Shown one piece after another: positions 34,952 through 44,175 of a stretch of 64,000 nt of DNA (positions are counted from its first letter, which is position 1; every line of letters begins with the position of its first letter). Source of the DNA: Planococcus citreus. Lineage in GTDB: Bacteria; Bacillota; Bacilli; Bacillales_A; Planococcaceae. The position numbers and the translations under genes are program-made. Under the pieces are notes generated by a model. That model was not told the DNA's origin. It did not search any database and worked only from the letters and a program-made list of their open reading frames with translations. The stretch spans positions 682,001 to 746,000 of the forward strand of contig NZ_RCCP01000001.1 in assembly GCF_003664125.1 (NCBI RefSeq). Reading direction: 5' to 3'.

Positions 34952-37408
34952 TCAAACCGCAGCTGGTTTGAAGTTTTTTAAGCGCAAGGCGTTGAGCAGT
35001 ACCGATACGGAACTGAAGCTCATCGCCGCAGCCGCGATCATCGGGTTCAACAGCGGTCCGCCGAACAAGTACAGGATGCCCATCGCGATCGGGATGCCGA
35101 GTACGTTGTAGGCGAATGCCCAGAACAGGTTTTGCTTGATGTTTCTGATGGTTGATTTGCTCAATTGGATCGCGGTCGGCACGTCCATCAAATCGCTGCG
35201 CATCAAGACGATGTCAGCCGATTCCATGGCAACGTCCGTTCCTGAGCCGATCGCGATGCCGATATCGGCTTGTGCGAGCGCCGGAGCGTCGTTGATGCCG
35301 TCGCCGGCCATCGCCACTTTATTGCCTTGTGCCTGCAGTTTCTTCACTTCGTTCGCTTTTTCTTCCGGCAAGACTTCGCTCAATACTTCGTCGATGCCGA
35401 CTTGCTTGGCGATTGCAGCGGCGGTCAATTTATTGTCGCCTGTCAGCATCACTACTTTGATTCCCATGTCCTGAAGCTTGCGGATCGCATGGACGCTCGA
35501 TGGCTTCACCGTATCGGATACAGCGATGATGCCTGCAAATTCACCGTCCACAGCGACGAACATCGGCGTCTTCCCTTGATTCGCGATGCGGTCGGACGCT
35601 GCTGCAAATTCGACGAGCGCAATTCCGGAATCGTCCATCAGTTTGCGGTTGCCGAGACGGACTTCTGTTCCTTCAATGAACACTTCAATGCCGTGGCCAG
35701 GGATTGCGTTGAAACGCTCGACCGGTTTTAGCGCCAGTTGTCGCTGCTCCGCGCTTTTGACGATCGCTTCGCCGAGCGGATGTTCCGAACCTTTTTCAGC
35801 CGATGCGGCGAGGCTCAGCAATTCGTCTTCTGTCAAACCGTCTTGTGCAATCAACACATCGGTCACGGTCAATTTCCCCTCCGTGATCGTCCCGGTTTTA
35901 TCGAAAACGATCGTATCGATGGCGTGCGTCGTCTCAAGTGCGCCACCGCTTTTAATCAAGACTCCGTGTTCTGCGCCTTTGCCGGTGCCGACCATAATGG
36001 CTGTCGGCGTCGCAAGCCCGAGCGCACAAGGGCACGCAATGACCAAGATGGAAATGGCGATCGTGAAGGCGAACAAGCCTGACTGCCCACCGATATACCA
36101 AGCCAAACCCGAAAGAATCGAGATGGCGATGACGATCGGCACGAAATAGCCGGAAATGATGTCGGCCATTTTGGCAATCGGCGCTTTGGATCCTTGTGCG
36201 TCTTCGACCAATTTGATGATCTGTGCCAACGCCGTGTCTTTGCCGACTTTGGTCGCTTCGTAGCGGATCGCGCCGTTCTTGTTGATGCTCGCCCCGATGA
36301 CGCGGTCGCCGGCAGCTTTTTCGACCGGCATGCTTTCGCCCGTCAGCATTGATTCATCGATCGCAGTCGCACCTTCTATAACGACGCCGTCGACCGGCAG
36401 TTTCTCGCCGGGCTTGACGATGACGATATCGCCCGTTTCCACAGCGTCGACGGGAATTTCCGTCTCCACGCCACCACGCACGACGACCGCAGTCTTCGGT
36501 GCCATGCCCATCAATTTCTTGATCGCTTCGGACGTTTTTCCTTTCGACAGCGCTTCAAAATATTTTCCTAAAGTAATCAATGTCAAAATGACAGCGGCTG
36601 ATTCATAATAAAGATTCGTCGTGTACCCTGTATTGCCCATCAAGACGAAAACGGTCGCGATGACGCTGTAAATGAAAGCCGCACTGGTTCCAAGCGCAAT
36701 CAGCGAATCCATATTCGGATGGCCTTTGAATAAAGTTTTGAAACCGACCGTGAAGAAGTTTTTCCCGAAAACCATTACCGGTATGGTCAATACGAGCTGC
36801 ACCAGCACGAAGTTCACCGGATTGAGTATCGGGTCGACCACTGCTGGCAGCGGCATGCCGATCATATGCCCCATCGAAATCAACAATAGCGGAATCGTCA
36901 ATGCCCCGGACATCCAGAAGCGCCGCCACATCGAGTGGATGTGCTGCTGCTTTTTCTCGCGGCCCTGATCAGCAGTTGATTCGCCGTCGACATCTTCAAC
37001 TGCTGTGTAACCAGCATCCGCAACTGCAGCTTTGATATCATTCACTGTGATTTGTTGCGGGTCAAAGCGGATGACCATTTTCTCAGTCGCCATATTGACG
37101 TTCGATTCTGCGACGCCGTCGAGCTTTCTCGTCGCTTTCTCGACCGATTGCACACAGGATGCACAGGTCATCCCTTCGATCGTGAAGGTTTTCGTTTCGG
37201 CAGGGGCCAGCGCTTTATAGCCGGCCTGTTCCACCGCTTCGTAAATCTCTTCTATTGAAACCGCTTGTTCATCAAAGCGGACTTTCAGTTTCTCGGTCGC
37301 GAGATTGACGCTCGCTTCTTCCACACCGGATAGTTTGCCGGCGGATTTCTCGACGGACTGTGCGCACGAGGCACACGTCATCCCTTCGATCGTCAATAAT
37401 TTCTCCAT
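34952..37408 (-). CDS. copA: Copper-exporting P1B-type ATPase
   Basis: 818 residues. Two N-terminal metal-binding domains each carry GMTCASC (about residues 9-15 and 78-84). Eight membrane helices follow, with the copper-transport motif ACPCALG. Catalytic motifs are FDKTGT (phosphorylated Asp), [10 protein letters not shown] and [19 protein letters not shown]-terminal helices carry [11 protein letters not shown]. It exports Cu(I) from the cytoplasm. GAGAGGTG precedes the ATG. It follows copY by 25 bp in one transcript, with cop boxes upstream. Confidence 0.96.
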   Translation of the reverse strand: MEKLLTIEGMTCASCAQSVEKSAGKLSGVEEASVNLATEKLKVRFDEQAVSIEEIYEAVEQAGYKALAPAETKTFTIEGMTCASCVQSVEKATRKLDGVAESNVNMATEKMVIRFDPQQITVNDIKAAVADAGYTAVEDVDGESTADQGREKKQQHIHSMWRRFWMSGALTIPLLLISMGHMIGMPLPAVVDPILNPVNFVLVQLVLTIPVMVFGKNFFTVGFKTLFKGHPNMDSLIALGTSAAFIYSVIATVFVLMGNTGYTTNLYYESAAVILTLITLGKYFEALSKGKTSEAIKKLMGMAPKTAVVVRGGVETEIPVDAVETGDIVIVKPGEKLPVDGVVIEGATAIDESMLTGESMPVEKAAGDRVIGASINKNGAIRYEATKVGKDTALAQIIKLVEDAQGSKAPIAKMADIISGYFVPIVIAISILSGLAWYIGGQSGLFAFTIAISILVIACPCALGLATPTAIMVGTGKGAEHGVLIKSGGALETTHAIDTIVFDKTGTITEGKLTVTDVLIAQDGLTEDELLSLAASAEKGSEHPLGEAIVKSAEQRQLALKPVERFNAIPGHGIEVFIEGTEVRLGNRKLMDDSGIALVEFAAASDRIANQGKTPMFVAVDGEFAGIIAVSDTVKPSSVHAIRKLQDMGIKVVMLTGDNKLTAAAIAKQVGIDEVLSEVLPEEKANEVKKLQAQGNKVAMAGDGINDAPALAQADIGIAIGSGTDVAMESADIVLMRSDLMDVPTAIQLSKSTIRNIKQNLFWAFAYNVLGIPIAMGILYLFGGPLLNPMIAAAAMSFSSVSVLLNALRLKNFKPAAV

Positions 37409-37433
37409 TGCGTTTCACCTCTCTATTTTAAAA

Positions 37434-37874
37434 TCAATGCGTGCTGCACTTGCACTGGCCCGGCACGCAATTGCATGCCACTTCATCGACCGCGTGTTTC
37501 TTTTTGTCATTGAGTACTTGCTGAATTAATTCAACATCCTGATGGCTAAGTGGCGCCTCTGACAGCATATCCGCGATCGTCTTGCCCGCCTGCTTATGGC
37601 AGATCTGATCGAACAGCCGGTGCGCCGCCGTTTTCACGCTATCCTCTTCACTGATCGCAGCCGAATAAATGTATTTATTGCCTTCCGGCTCCGCGAGCAA
37701 AAAGCCCTTCTTCACCAAGCGGCCAATAAACGTCTTGGCCGTCGCCGGCTTCCACTCCTTTTTCGCCTCCAGCACATCGATGATATCTTTACTCGTCGCC
37801 TCGCCAAGCGTCCAAACCACGCGCATGATCTCCCGCTCTGACGTGGTCATCTCCACTTTCTCTTCAACTGCCAT
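37434..37874 (-). CDS. copY: CopY/TcrY-type copper-responsive repressor
   Basis: 146 residues. The N-terminal winged helix is of BlaI/MecI/CopY type (TSEREIMRVVWTLGEATSKDIIDVL, TFIGRLVKKGFL). The C-terminus ends with CNCVPGQCKC, an exact CxCx4CxC copper/zinc-binding signature. Copper displaces zinc and releases DNA. GGAGG eight bases before ATG 37874 sets the start. It precedes copA, and its own promoter carries two cop boxes, so it is autoregulated. Confidence 0.95.
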   Translation of the reverse strand: MAVEEKVEMTTSEREIMRVVWTLGEATSKDIIDVLEAKKEWKPATAKTFIGRLVKKGFLLAEPEGNKYIYSAAISEEDSVKTAAHRLFDQICHKQAGKTIADMLSEAPLSHQDVELIQQVLNDKKKHAVDEVACNCVPGQCKCSTH

Positions 37875-37895
37875 TTTGCATGCCTCCATTTCGTT

Positions 37896-37947
37896 TACGT
37901 TTGTAATCGATTGACCTTAGTTTACAACTGTAATCGTTTTTAGTCAA
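37896..37947 (-). promoter_or_regulatory. copY-copA promoter with two cop boxes
   Basis: On the minus strand TTGACT (37942-37947) and TAAACT (37919-37924) are 17 bp apart. An exact cop box TACAACTGTA (37923-37932) lies between them, and a second with one mismatch (TACGTTTGTA, 37896-37905) lies downstream of the -10. Both are followed by ATCG. This fits CopY repression. Confidence 0.85.
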
Positions 37948-37971
37948 CCCATCTAGCTCGGTTCCTGCTCG

Positions 37972-38058
37972 GTTCCCTGTGTTGCGCACAATTCGACGGG
38001 CGCATCCCTTGGTGTATAGGCATTTCGCTGTTGGATTGTCCCTGTGTTAGACACAATT
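37972..38058 (-). repeat. REP pair 3 (65-bp type, inverted)
   Basis: Units 37972-37993 and 38037-38058 in minus orientation. The first has a slightly changed GGGAAC end. Spacer carries the A3 subfamily signature (GAAATGCC, TATACACCAAGG on the minus strand). Lies between copY's promoter and the DUF2892 gene's stop. Confidence 0.92.
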
Positions 38059-38106
38059 CTGCAAGCACAAAAAAACGCCCCCAGCTGTCGCCGGAGACGG
38101 TCTCTC

Positions 38107-38322
38107 TTACTTCAAAAACTTCGAACCTTCTAAATTCAATGCATCTGCCACAGGGCAATAATAGGTTATGCCTTCCCCGACTTTCTGCGCGCCGGCAAAT
38201 GCCACGCCGAGCTGTACAGCGGACGTGCCTTCGCGCGCCATTTTCGCCGTCGCATACGCAAGCAGTGTCAAGCCGCCGGCGATGCGGAACATCGAGTTAT
38301 ACGTGCCGATATTTTTCTTCAC
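38107..38322 (-). CDS. DUF2892/YgaP-type small membrane protein
   Basis: 71 residues. KKNIGTYNSMFRIAGGLTLLAYATAK starts the domain, and a second helix with GVAFAGAQKVGEGIT is followed by YYCPVADALNL. This pattern matches the DUF2892 inner-membrane domain often fused to rhodaneses; the Cys-Pro near the second helix end is conserved. Start is GTG 38322 with AGAGGAGG seven bases upstream. Flanked on both sides by inverted REP pairs. Role unknown. Confidence 0.8.
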   Translation of the reverse strand: MKKNIGTYNSMFRIAGGLTLLAYATAKMAREGTSAVQLGVAFAGAQKVGEGITYYCPVADALNLEGSKFLK

Positions 38323-38400
38323 GGTAGCGCCTCCTCTTGAGATTATAATCAGTTTAAAAATTCCCTATATTCATATGTCTAAACAAATCTCTTCACTGGG

Positions 38401-38487
38401 GCTCCCTGTGCTCCGTACAATTTGACGGGCGAAATCCTTGGTATATCGGCATTTCAGTGGCCGTCTGTCCCTGTGTTACACACAATT
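38401..38487 (-). repeat. REP pair 4 (65-bp type, inverted), upstream of RAYT
   Basis: Units 38401-38422 (degenerate) and 38466-38487, minus orientation, A3 spacer subfamily. It forms the left flank of the RAYT gene. The remaining 38488-38726 holds only the AT-rich RAYT leader. Confidence 0.9.
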
Positions 38488-38726
38488 TCACAGAAACCTT
38501 CGTGCCACACAAAATTCTATATACTATTTTTCACCCGTCGATTATACTAAACGTGAATATATCCTCTATAGAAAGAAGGGATTTTTATAAGCATTTTCTC
38601 CATTTCCTCTTACACAGATTCAGCGCCCCACGAAAGCTCTTCAACCACCACTTTTAATTCTCCTCCACAAGAAAACAGTTACCTAACTCCATTTGTCAAC
38701 GTCCCCCAATCGGGCGGTGGCCTCAC

Positions 38727-39332
38727 ATGACGAGAAGACGCAATTTCAACCCGGATTCCTATTATCACGTCATTATGCGCGGCAATAACCGGCAGTCCAT
38801 TTTCAACACAAAAGAAGATATGCTTGAATTGAAGCGGGCATTCTTGCATGTCCATCAGCATTATCCATTCACGATTCTCGCTTGGTGCTTCATGTCCAAC
38901 CACTATCATATTTTAATTAAACCGGAGCAAGATTCGCTCAGCAAAATCATGAGCTTGGTGAATCGCCGCTATAGCCATTCTTATAGCAAGCGTTACGGGC
39001 ATCTCGGGCGCATCTACCAAAAGCGATATTTCGCCAAGGAAGTCGCTTCGCCGTATGGCTTATTGGTCGTCAGCAGCTATATCCATCGCAACCCCATCCA
39101 AACATCCACGCCTATGGTCAAGCGCCTGGCCCACTATCCGTATAGCTCGTTTCCGTACTATTGGAACGAGGATCGGCAAGCTCCGCCGTTTTTGGACCGC
39201 TCCATCCTATCCACGTTAATGCCCGAGCCTTTCGCACAAACCAACGCCGCCTATTGCTTGTACTGCCTGAAATACAAGCAACAAGTGGACGAAGACAAGC
39301 ATGTGGAGGAACTTGCCCCGCCGGAAATGTAG
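38727..39332 (+). CDS. REP-associated tyrosine transposase (RAYT, Transposase_17 family)
   Basis: 201 residues, usual length for the IS200-related Y1 single-strand nucleases that act on REP hairpins. The N-terminus NPDSYYHVIMRGNNRQSIF, the metal-binding HUH motif in SNHYHILIKPE, GRIYQKRYF and SSYIHRNPIQTS (candidate catalytic Tyr) are all present. GGTGG lies seven bases before the ATG. It carries no terminal inverted repeats of its own; instead, inverted REP pairs lie at 38401-38487 and 39433-39519. RAYTs normally nick and move REP elements and are domesticated, single-copy genes. The frame is intact. Confidence 0.95.
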   Translation: MTRRRNFNPDSYYHVIMRGNNRQSIFNTKEDMLELKRAFLHVHQHYPFTILAWCFMSNHYHILIKPEQDSLSKIMSLVNRRYSHSYSKRYGHLGRIYQKRYFAKEVASPYGLLVVSSYIHRNPIQTSTPMVKRLAHYPYSSFPYYWNEDRQAPPFLDRSILSTLMPEPFAQTNAAYCLYCLKYKQQVDEDKHVEELAPPEM

Positions 39333-39383
39333 TTTACGGCTGCAGGTGTTCGTCAAAGTCGCTATGTGCCATAAAAATGATAA

Positions 39384-39427
39384 AAGCCTCCATCCGTCTT
39401 TTGGGCGGATGGAGGCTTCTTGTTTTC
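39384..39427. terminator. RAYT terminator
   Basis: AAGCCTCCATCCG (39384-39396) pairs with CGGATGGAGGCTT (39406-39418), followed by a T-rich tail. It may also end the minus-strand gene at 39521, across the REP pair. Confidence 0.82.
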
Positions 39428-39432
39428 TATTG

Positions 39433-39519
39433 AATTGTGTGCAACACAGGGACAGCCGCGAAGCGAAATACTTCTATACCAGGAATTCCGTCCCGTGAAT
39501 TGTGTGCAACACAGGGACA
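39433..39519 (+). repeat. REP pair 5 (65-bp type), downstream of RAYT
   Basis: Units 39433-39454 and 39498-39519, A3-like spacer (GAAATACTTCTATACCAGGAA). Right flank of the RAYT gene, inverted relative to pair 4; ends one base before the stop codon of the UPF0316 gene. Confidence 0.95.
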
Positions 39520-39520
39520 T

Positions 39521-40069
39521 CTAATCACTCACCGTAATCGTCCGCTTTTTCAACGCACGGATCCAGAAACCGCCGTAGATCGTTTTCGCATCATAAGCAA
39601 CGATGAACGCGTGGGGATCCAACTCTTTCACGATGCGGTAAAGCTCAGGCTCCTGTTTTTTCGGCATCAGGATCTGCAGTGAACTGCGCTTCCCTTCGTA
39701 GCCGTTTGTCTCCCAATCCGTAACGCCATATCCTTTATCGCGCAATTGAATGGCCAGCCGCCCGCTGCTGTCCTGCGAAATGACATTCGCTGTCACATAG
39801 CCGAGGCTTAATTTGTCTTCGATTTTCGAACCGACGATGATGCCGGCCGCAAAACCAAGCGCGTACGCCAATAAATTTTGTACATTCGCTAAATTGTCCA
39901 AGACCAGACCAAGTCCCAAAATATTGATGATGACTTCGAGAATCGACAAGCCGGCCGCTGAATATTGATAACCCTTTACCATCAAAATCATGCGGATCGT
40001 CGACAAAGTGACAAAACTTAAACTGATACTGAAAATGATCAGCACCAATAATAAGGGATGTATTTCCAC
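39521..40069 (-). CDS. UPF0316/DUF2179 membrane protein (YebE-like)
   Basis: 182 residues. Three membrane helices (LLLVLIIFSISLSFVTLS, SILEVIINILGLGLVLDNL and LLAYALGFAAGIIVGS) precede a cytoplasmic DUF2179 domain with GYGVTDWETNGYEGKRSSLQIL and DAKTIYGGFWIRAL. Function unknown; DUF2179 may bind a small ligand. The start is GTG 40069, with AAGGAGAG seven bases upstream, which matches the family length; the longer frame to 40225 does not. Confidence 0.85.
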   Translation of the reverse strand: MEIHPLLLVLIIFSISLSFVTLSTIRMILMVKGYQYSAAGLSILEVIINILGLGLVLDNLANVQNLLAYALGFAAGIIVGSKIEDKLSLGYVTANVISQDSSGRLAIQLRDKGYGVTDWETNGYEGKRSSLQILMPKKQEPELYRIVKELDPHAFIVAYDAKTIYGGFWIRALKKRTITVSD

Positions 40070-40229
40070 TAAATCTTCTCTCCTTCCCACATGCGAACGC
40101 TTTCGCATGCGTTTAAAGCTTAATGACTTTTTCCCGATACGCATTGCAGTAAACACATGTGTCTCTTTTTGATTCGATGGGCATAAGTACTGTCTGGGCA
40201 AGGGCTGAAAATGAGTTTTTCCCATACAA

Positions 40230-40260
40230 AAAGCCTGGAAAGCAGCGCTTTCCAGGCTTT
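40230..40260 (-). terminator. nagB terminator
   Basis: AAAGCCTGGAAAGC (40230-40243) pairs with GCTTTCCAGGCTTT (40247-40260). The stem abuts the present nagB stop codon, which lies within the outer REP unit. Confidence 0.82.
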
Positions 40261-41093
40261 TAAATTGTGTCTTGCACAGGGACGTCCAGCGACCAAAACC
40301 CCGCTATATCAGCATTTCTCCCCCCATGAATTGCGTCGTGCGCAGGGACACTACCGAACACAACACTGTCCAAGTACTGCAAAGCTGCTTCATCGGCAAT
40401 GATAGTAGCATTTTGATGCGTCTTTAATATCGACGCGGGAAACCCTTCATCAATTTCCCTAAGCACCAAACGGCTTAAAGCTGTGCTTTTTGCCGCACCC
40501 GAGACGAGCAGTAAAATTTCTTCGCTTCCCATAATCGTGGATATGCCCATCGTGATCGCCCGGTTCGGCACCAAATCGAGACTTCCGAAAAACTTGGCAT
40601 TCGCGGTTCTTGTAGCTAACGTCAATTCCACGACATGCGTCGTTGAATCGAATGGAGTACCGGGCTCATTAAAGCCGATATGGCCATTGCCGCCCAAGCC
40701 AAGAATCTGCAAATCCACCTTGCCGCTGTCTTGGATGAGCTTTTCGTACGCCTCAGCTTCTGCGAATTCATCCACCGCATCACCTTTTGGAAGGTGCGTA
40801 TTCTTTTTATCGATATCGATATGGTCGAACAGCCGCGTATCCATATAGTACCTGTAGCTCTGGTAATCGCGTCCGGACAATCCGATGTACTCGTCTAGAT
40901 TGAATGTCTGGACGTGTTTATAGGAAGTGCCGTTCATCACATGGTCGGAAATCAATTCCCGATACAATCCTTTTGGCGTGTCGCCTGTCGCCATCCCCAA
41001 TTTGATTTGCGGATTTCGGTGAAGTTTATCGATGACGTAGTCAGCTGCGATCCGGCTCATTTCGTTATAGTCTGCGACTTTAATTAACTTCAT
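40260..41093 (-). CDS. nagB: Glucosamine-6-phosphate deaminase with REP-encoded C-terminus
   Basis: 277 residues; Bacillus NagB is about 242-250. It converts glucosamine-6-phosphate to fructose-6-phosphate and ammonia. TFNLDEYIGLSGRD holds the catalytic Asp, LGLGGNGHIGFNEPGTPF the substrate loop and His. The core ends near DEAALQYLDS. The last 30 or so residues (VVFGSVPAHD to VPVQDTI) are read from a REP pair at 40263-40350 inserted at the 3' end. The present stop lies in the edge of the outer REP unit, next to the terminator. AAAGAGA precedes the ATG. An inverted repeat AGCATA/TATGCT (41262-41289) lies upstream. Confidence 0.93.
   Translation of the reverse strand: MKLIKVADYNEMSRIAADYVIDKLHRNPQIKLGMATGDTPKGLYRELISDHVMNGTSYKHVQTFNLDEYIGLSGRDYQSYRYYMDTRLFDHIDIDKKNTHLPKGDAVDEFAEAEAYEKLIQDSGKVDLQILGLGGNGHIGFNEPGTPFDSTTHVVELTLATRTANAKFFGSLDLVPNRAITMGISTIMGSEEILLLVSGAAKSTALSRLVLREIDEGFPASILKTHQNATIIADEAALQYLDSVVFGSVPAHDAIHGGRNADIAGFWSLDVPVQDTI
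40263..40350 (+). repeat. REP pair 6 (66-bp), inside the nagB reading frame
   Basis: Units 40263-40284 and 40329-40350, A3-like spacer with one extra base. Both units are translated in reverse as part of NagB (SVPAHDAIHGG and DVPVQDTI). Confidence 0.93.
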
Positions 41094-41425
41094 GACAGCT
41101 TCTCTTTCCTTTCTTAAGCATATGTCCCTGCCACATCAAAAGCTATGCCCTCACTAGACAGAAGAACTTTTGCCTCTACTCAAGGAGTCCCAGCATATCG
41201 CCACGAATTCACTGCCTTCCACTCTTCAAATCCAGCCATGATTATTGTTTCCGTTAAAATAAGCATACATTTTATGATAAATTTATGCTAATTAGAGACA
41301 TTTTATTGAAGGAATATTATTGCAATTTGTGAAATTATTTTGACTATCCACAATAAAATCCACTAAAAAAACGAAAGGAGAAATCCGTCGTCATACTCAG
41401 CAGTTCTTATATCTATCCAAAAATA
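41094..41425. other. Noncoding region upstream of nagB
   Basis: AT-rich 330 bp with no credible gene. It should hold the nagB promoter on the minus strand. The only structure I see is the inverted repeat AGCATA (41262-41267) and TATGCT (41284-41289). Confidence 0.5.
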
Positions 41426-41458
41426 AAACGCTGTATCCATGAGCAGGATACAGCGTTT
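41426..41458 (-). terminator. Terminator of the subtilisin gene
   Basis: AAACGCTGTATCC (41426-41438) pairs with GGATACAGCGTTT (41446-41458); T-rich on the minus-strand exit. The REP pair lies between it and the gene's stop codon. Confidence 0.8.
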
Positions 41459-41459
41459 A

Positions 41460-41546
41460 AATTGTGTCTAACACAGGGACAAACGAACGGAAAAACTCCG
41501 CCACAACAAAGTTCCTGCCCGACGAATTGTGTCTAACACAGGGACA
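41460..41546 (+). repeat. REP pair 7 (65-bp type)
   Basis: Units 41460-41481 and 41525-41546, nearly ideal consensus; A1 spacer (CTCCGCCACAACAAAGTTCC). Ends 2 bp before the subtilisin stop codon. Confidence 0.95.
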
Positions 41547-41548
41547 TC

Positions 41549-43810
41549 TTACCGCCCAAGCATCCCTTTCACTCCGTCAGACACCGCGCCGGTGCCTCCG
41601 AAGATCGAGAAGCCATGATACACCGGCAGCTGCTGTTCGGTCGCTTTCGGGATGCGATCCGGGCGCACGAGCAAAATCGGCGCGTCGTTTTTCGCAGCCA
41701 ACACAGAGCCCGTCAGCGCGTCCGGGAAGTCCAATCCGGTAGCGATAAAGGCGCGGCTGTCGCCGAGCGGAAGCCGTGTCGCGACTTCGGATCCGGTGTC
41801 GTAGCGCGATTTGCCGCCGAATCGTTCGGCATCCGGCAACTGGGCGAACACTTCTTCACTGACGGCGCCGGTGCTGCCGATGACGTAGCTCGACGTATAG
41901 CGTTCAAGCGCGGTAGCGGTCTCGTTTGGCAAGGAGTCGCTGCGCGTCAGCAAAATCGGGATGCCGTTTTTCGCGGCATACGGCGAAACCGATAAAGCAT
42001 CCGGGAAGTTCAATCCGCTTGCGACGACCGCTCGCTCCGAGTCCAATTTCTCTGCGATCAACGCAGCGGTGTCATAGCGCGATTTTCCGCCGATGCGCTC
42101 AGTGGATAGTCCCATGCCTTCCAGTTCCGCTTCCACTTCTTCGGATATGGCGATGCTTCCCCCGAGGATGATCGCCTTGTCAGCGCCCAAACGTTCGATT
42201 TCCTCGCGCGTTCCGGAATGAAGTTCACCTGTACGCGTCAATAAAATCGGTGCATCTTCCAGGTAAGCGAGCGGCCCGCCAGCCAGTGCGTCCGGGAAAT
42301 CGCCTGCAGTGGCGAGGACCACTGTGTTAGCTTCATCCCAGCCGGTTTGTGAAATCGCGATTGCCGTTTGATAGCGGCTAGTGCCGGATATGCGTTCCGG
42401 CATTTCTTCCGGCTCCGTTTCTTGCACGACAACTTCCAGCGCTTCGCTTTCATTGCCGTAGCGGTCGCGCACCAGTATCGTCAACGCGCTCCCCGCTGTT
42501 TGCTTCGGAATCGCCACGCTGAACGTGCCCGCTCCCGCATATCCTTCTTGGCGCGCGATTTCACCGTTTTCATTCTCAACAGTGATCACGGCGTCTTCTA
42601 CGGGCTGATTCAAAGTGCCAGTGATTTCCGCCGAGCTTTCATAGACAGCATTCACTGACGGCTGTTCGATATCAAAAATCATCAACGCCGCTTCTGCATC
42701 GACCCGGCCGTGGCCGAAATAAAGGTCTTTGCCGGCAGCGCCGAGGTCGACCGAGGTATCATACAGCCGCTGGGCGATTTCTTCATTCGTCAAATCCGGC
42801 TCGTTCGCTTTCACGAGTGCTGCGACCCCTGCCACGACTGGTCCCGCCATCGAAGTCCCGCTCATCGATGAAAAGCTGCCGTCCGCGATTGTCGACCAAA
42901 TGCCGGTGCCGGGTGCCGTGATGTCCTGGTCAGCACCATAATTTGAGAACCACGAAATCCGGTCAGCATGGTCTGTCGATCCGACCGCGATAACGTTTTC
43001 GTAACCCGATGGATAATGCGTCTCGTCCGTGTCATCATTTCCGGAAGACGCGATCACCAATACGCCGCGCTCATGCGCATAGTCAATCGCCGCTTGATAG
43101 GGCTCGCTCTTGTAATAATTGCCCAGGCTCATATTGATGATATCCGCCCCGGCATCCGCTGCGTAATAAATGCCTTCGATGACATCGGACGAATACGCCT
43201 CTTCTCCTTCGAACACATCAATCGCGAGCACCCCAGCGCCCGGTGCAACACCCGCGCCGTAAGTCCGGTTATTATGTGCAGCGTTGATGATGCCCGCAAC
43301 ATGCGTGCCGTGGTCGTCTTCGCTTATGCTCGACGCTGTTGCATAGGAACTGACGAGTTGCCCTTTCAAGTCTGGGTGGTCCAAATCAAATCCATTATCC
43401 AGAACGGCGACCAATACATCCGTCGTGCCCATCGTTTTCGTCCAGGCGCGTTCCGACCCGATCAATCCGTGATGATATTGGAATGAATAATACGGATCGT
43501 TTGGCACCGCCGTCGTCTTGAGCAAATGATCCGGCTCGACATTTGCCACGCCCGGCGCCGCGCCGAGTTCTTCTATGTATGCTTCTGCGCTTTGCCCTTT
43601 CGGCACCTCGACCGTCACCAGCTTATTGGCTGTATTGACCTCCAAAGCTTCGATTTTTTCCCCTGACAATGCATGGCTGCGTGCCCCCGCCTCCAATTCA
43701 ACGATGACGCGATCGGTCTCGACAGCATCATCCGCTGACACTCCTCCTGCCATATGCAAAACCGCCGCTCCCGTCAGCACAGTGATTCCGATTTTCTTAG
43801 ATGTATTCAC
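41549..43810 (-). CDS. Secreted subtilisin-like serine protease with CWB2 anchor
   Basis: 753 residues. A signal peptide (KKIGITVLTGAAVLHMAGGVSA) is followed by an I9-like propeptide, then an S8 domain: Asp in AVLDNGFDLDHPDL, His in DDHGTHVAGI, Asn in IASSGND and Ser in SGTSMAGPVVAG. The Asp motif has DNG where DTG or DSG is usual. A beta-rich spacer precedes three CWB2 repeats (RISGTSRYQTAI, RIGGKSRYDTAAL, RFGGKSRYDTGSE), each with FPDAL. It should be held on the cell wall outside the cell. GTG 43810 with AAGGGG eight bases upstream is preferred to ATG 43828, whose site is weaker. Confidence 0.92.
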   Translation of the reverse strand: MNTSKKIGITVLTGAAVLHMAGGVSADDAVETDRVIVELEAGARSHALSGEKIEALEVNTANKLVTVEVPKGQSAEAYIEELGAAPGVANVEPDHLLKTTAVPNDPYYSFQYHHGLIGSERAWTKTMGTTDVLVAVLDNGFDLDHPDLKGQLVSSYATASSISEDDHGTHVAGIINAAHNNRTYGAGVAPGAGVLAIDVFEGEEAYSSDVIEGIYYAADAGADIINMSLGNYYKSEPYQAAIDYAHERGVLVIASSGNDDTDETHYPSGYENVIAVGSTDHADRISWFSNYGADQDITAPGTGIWSTIADGSFSSMSGTSMAGPVVAGVAALVKANEPDLTNEEIAQRLYDTSVDLGAAGKDLYFGHGRVDAEAALMIFDIEQPSVNAVYESSAEITGTLNQPVEDAVITVENENGEIARQEGYAGAGTFSVAIPKQTAGSALTILVRDRYGNESEALEVVVQETEPEEMPERISGTSRYQTAIAISQTGWDEANTVVLATAGDFPDALAGGPLAYLEDAPILLTRTGELHSGTREEIERLGADKAIILGGSIAISEEVEAELEGMGLSTERIGGKSRYDTAALIAEKLDSERAVVASGLNFPDALSVSPYAAKNGIPILLTRSDSLPNETATALERYTSSYVIGSTGAVSEEVFAQLPDAERFGGKSRYDTGSEVATRLPLGDSRAFIATGLDFPDALTGSVLAAKNDAPILLVRPDRIPKATEQQLPVYHGFSIFGGTGAVSDGVKGMLGR

Positions 43811-43945
43811 ATTGTTGGCCCCTTCCATCTGTTCTCCGTGGCTGGTAAATTCCCGCTTATTGTAACATCTCTATTTTCCAATTAATAGTAATCTACTTTC
43901 TGTTTTGGGAATAATTTCTTTTTTTAATATGACTGTGGTGGGTCA

Positions 43946-44054
43946 AATTGTGTGGTGTACAGGGACAAACACCATCTGCCAAGCCGCAAAAACCACATCC
44001 CCTCGCCTTTTTGGCATTGGGAATGCGGCTTGAATTGTGTGGCGCACAGGGACA
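43946..44054 (+). repeat. REP pair 8 (87-bp long type)
   Basis: Units 43946-43967 and 44033-44054 separated by 65 bp. The long spacer has its own inverted repeat (AAGCCGCA and TGCGGCTT), also seen in pairs 13 and 15. Confidence 0.93.
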
Positions 44055-44088
44055 ACTCACGCCGCCTGCTGTTCTTTTTTTCACCGGT

Positions 44089-44175
44089 AATTGTGCCTGA
44101 CACAGGGACATCCGAACGGTCAACCCCCGCCACAACAAAGTTCCTGGCATGCAAATTGTGTCTGACACAGGGACA
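44089..44175 (+). repeat. REP pair 9 (65-bp type)
   Basis: Units 44089-44110 and 44154-44175, A1 spacer nearly identical to pair 7. It directly abuts the stop codon of the glycine-zipper gene at 44176. Confidence 0.95.
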
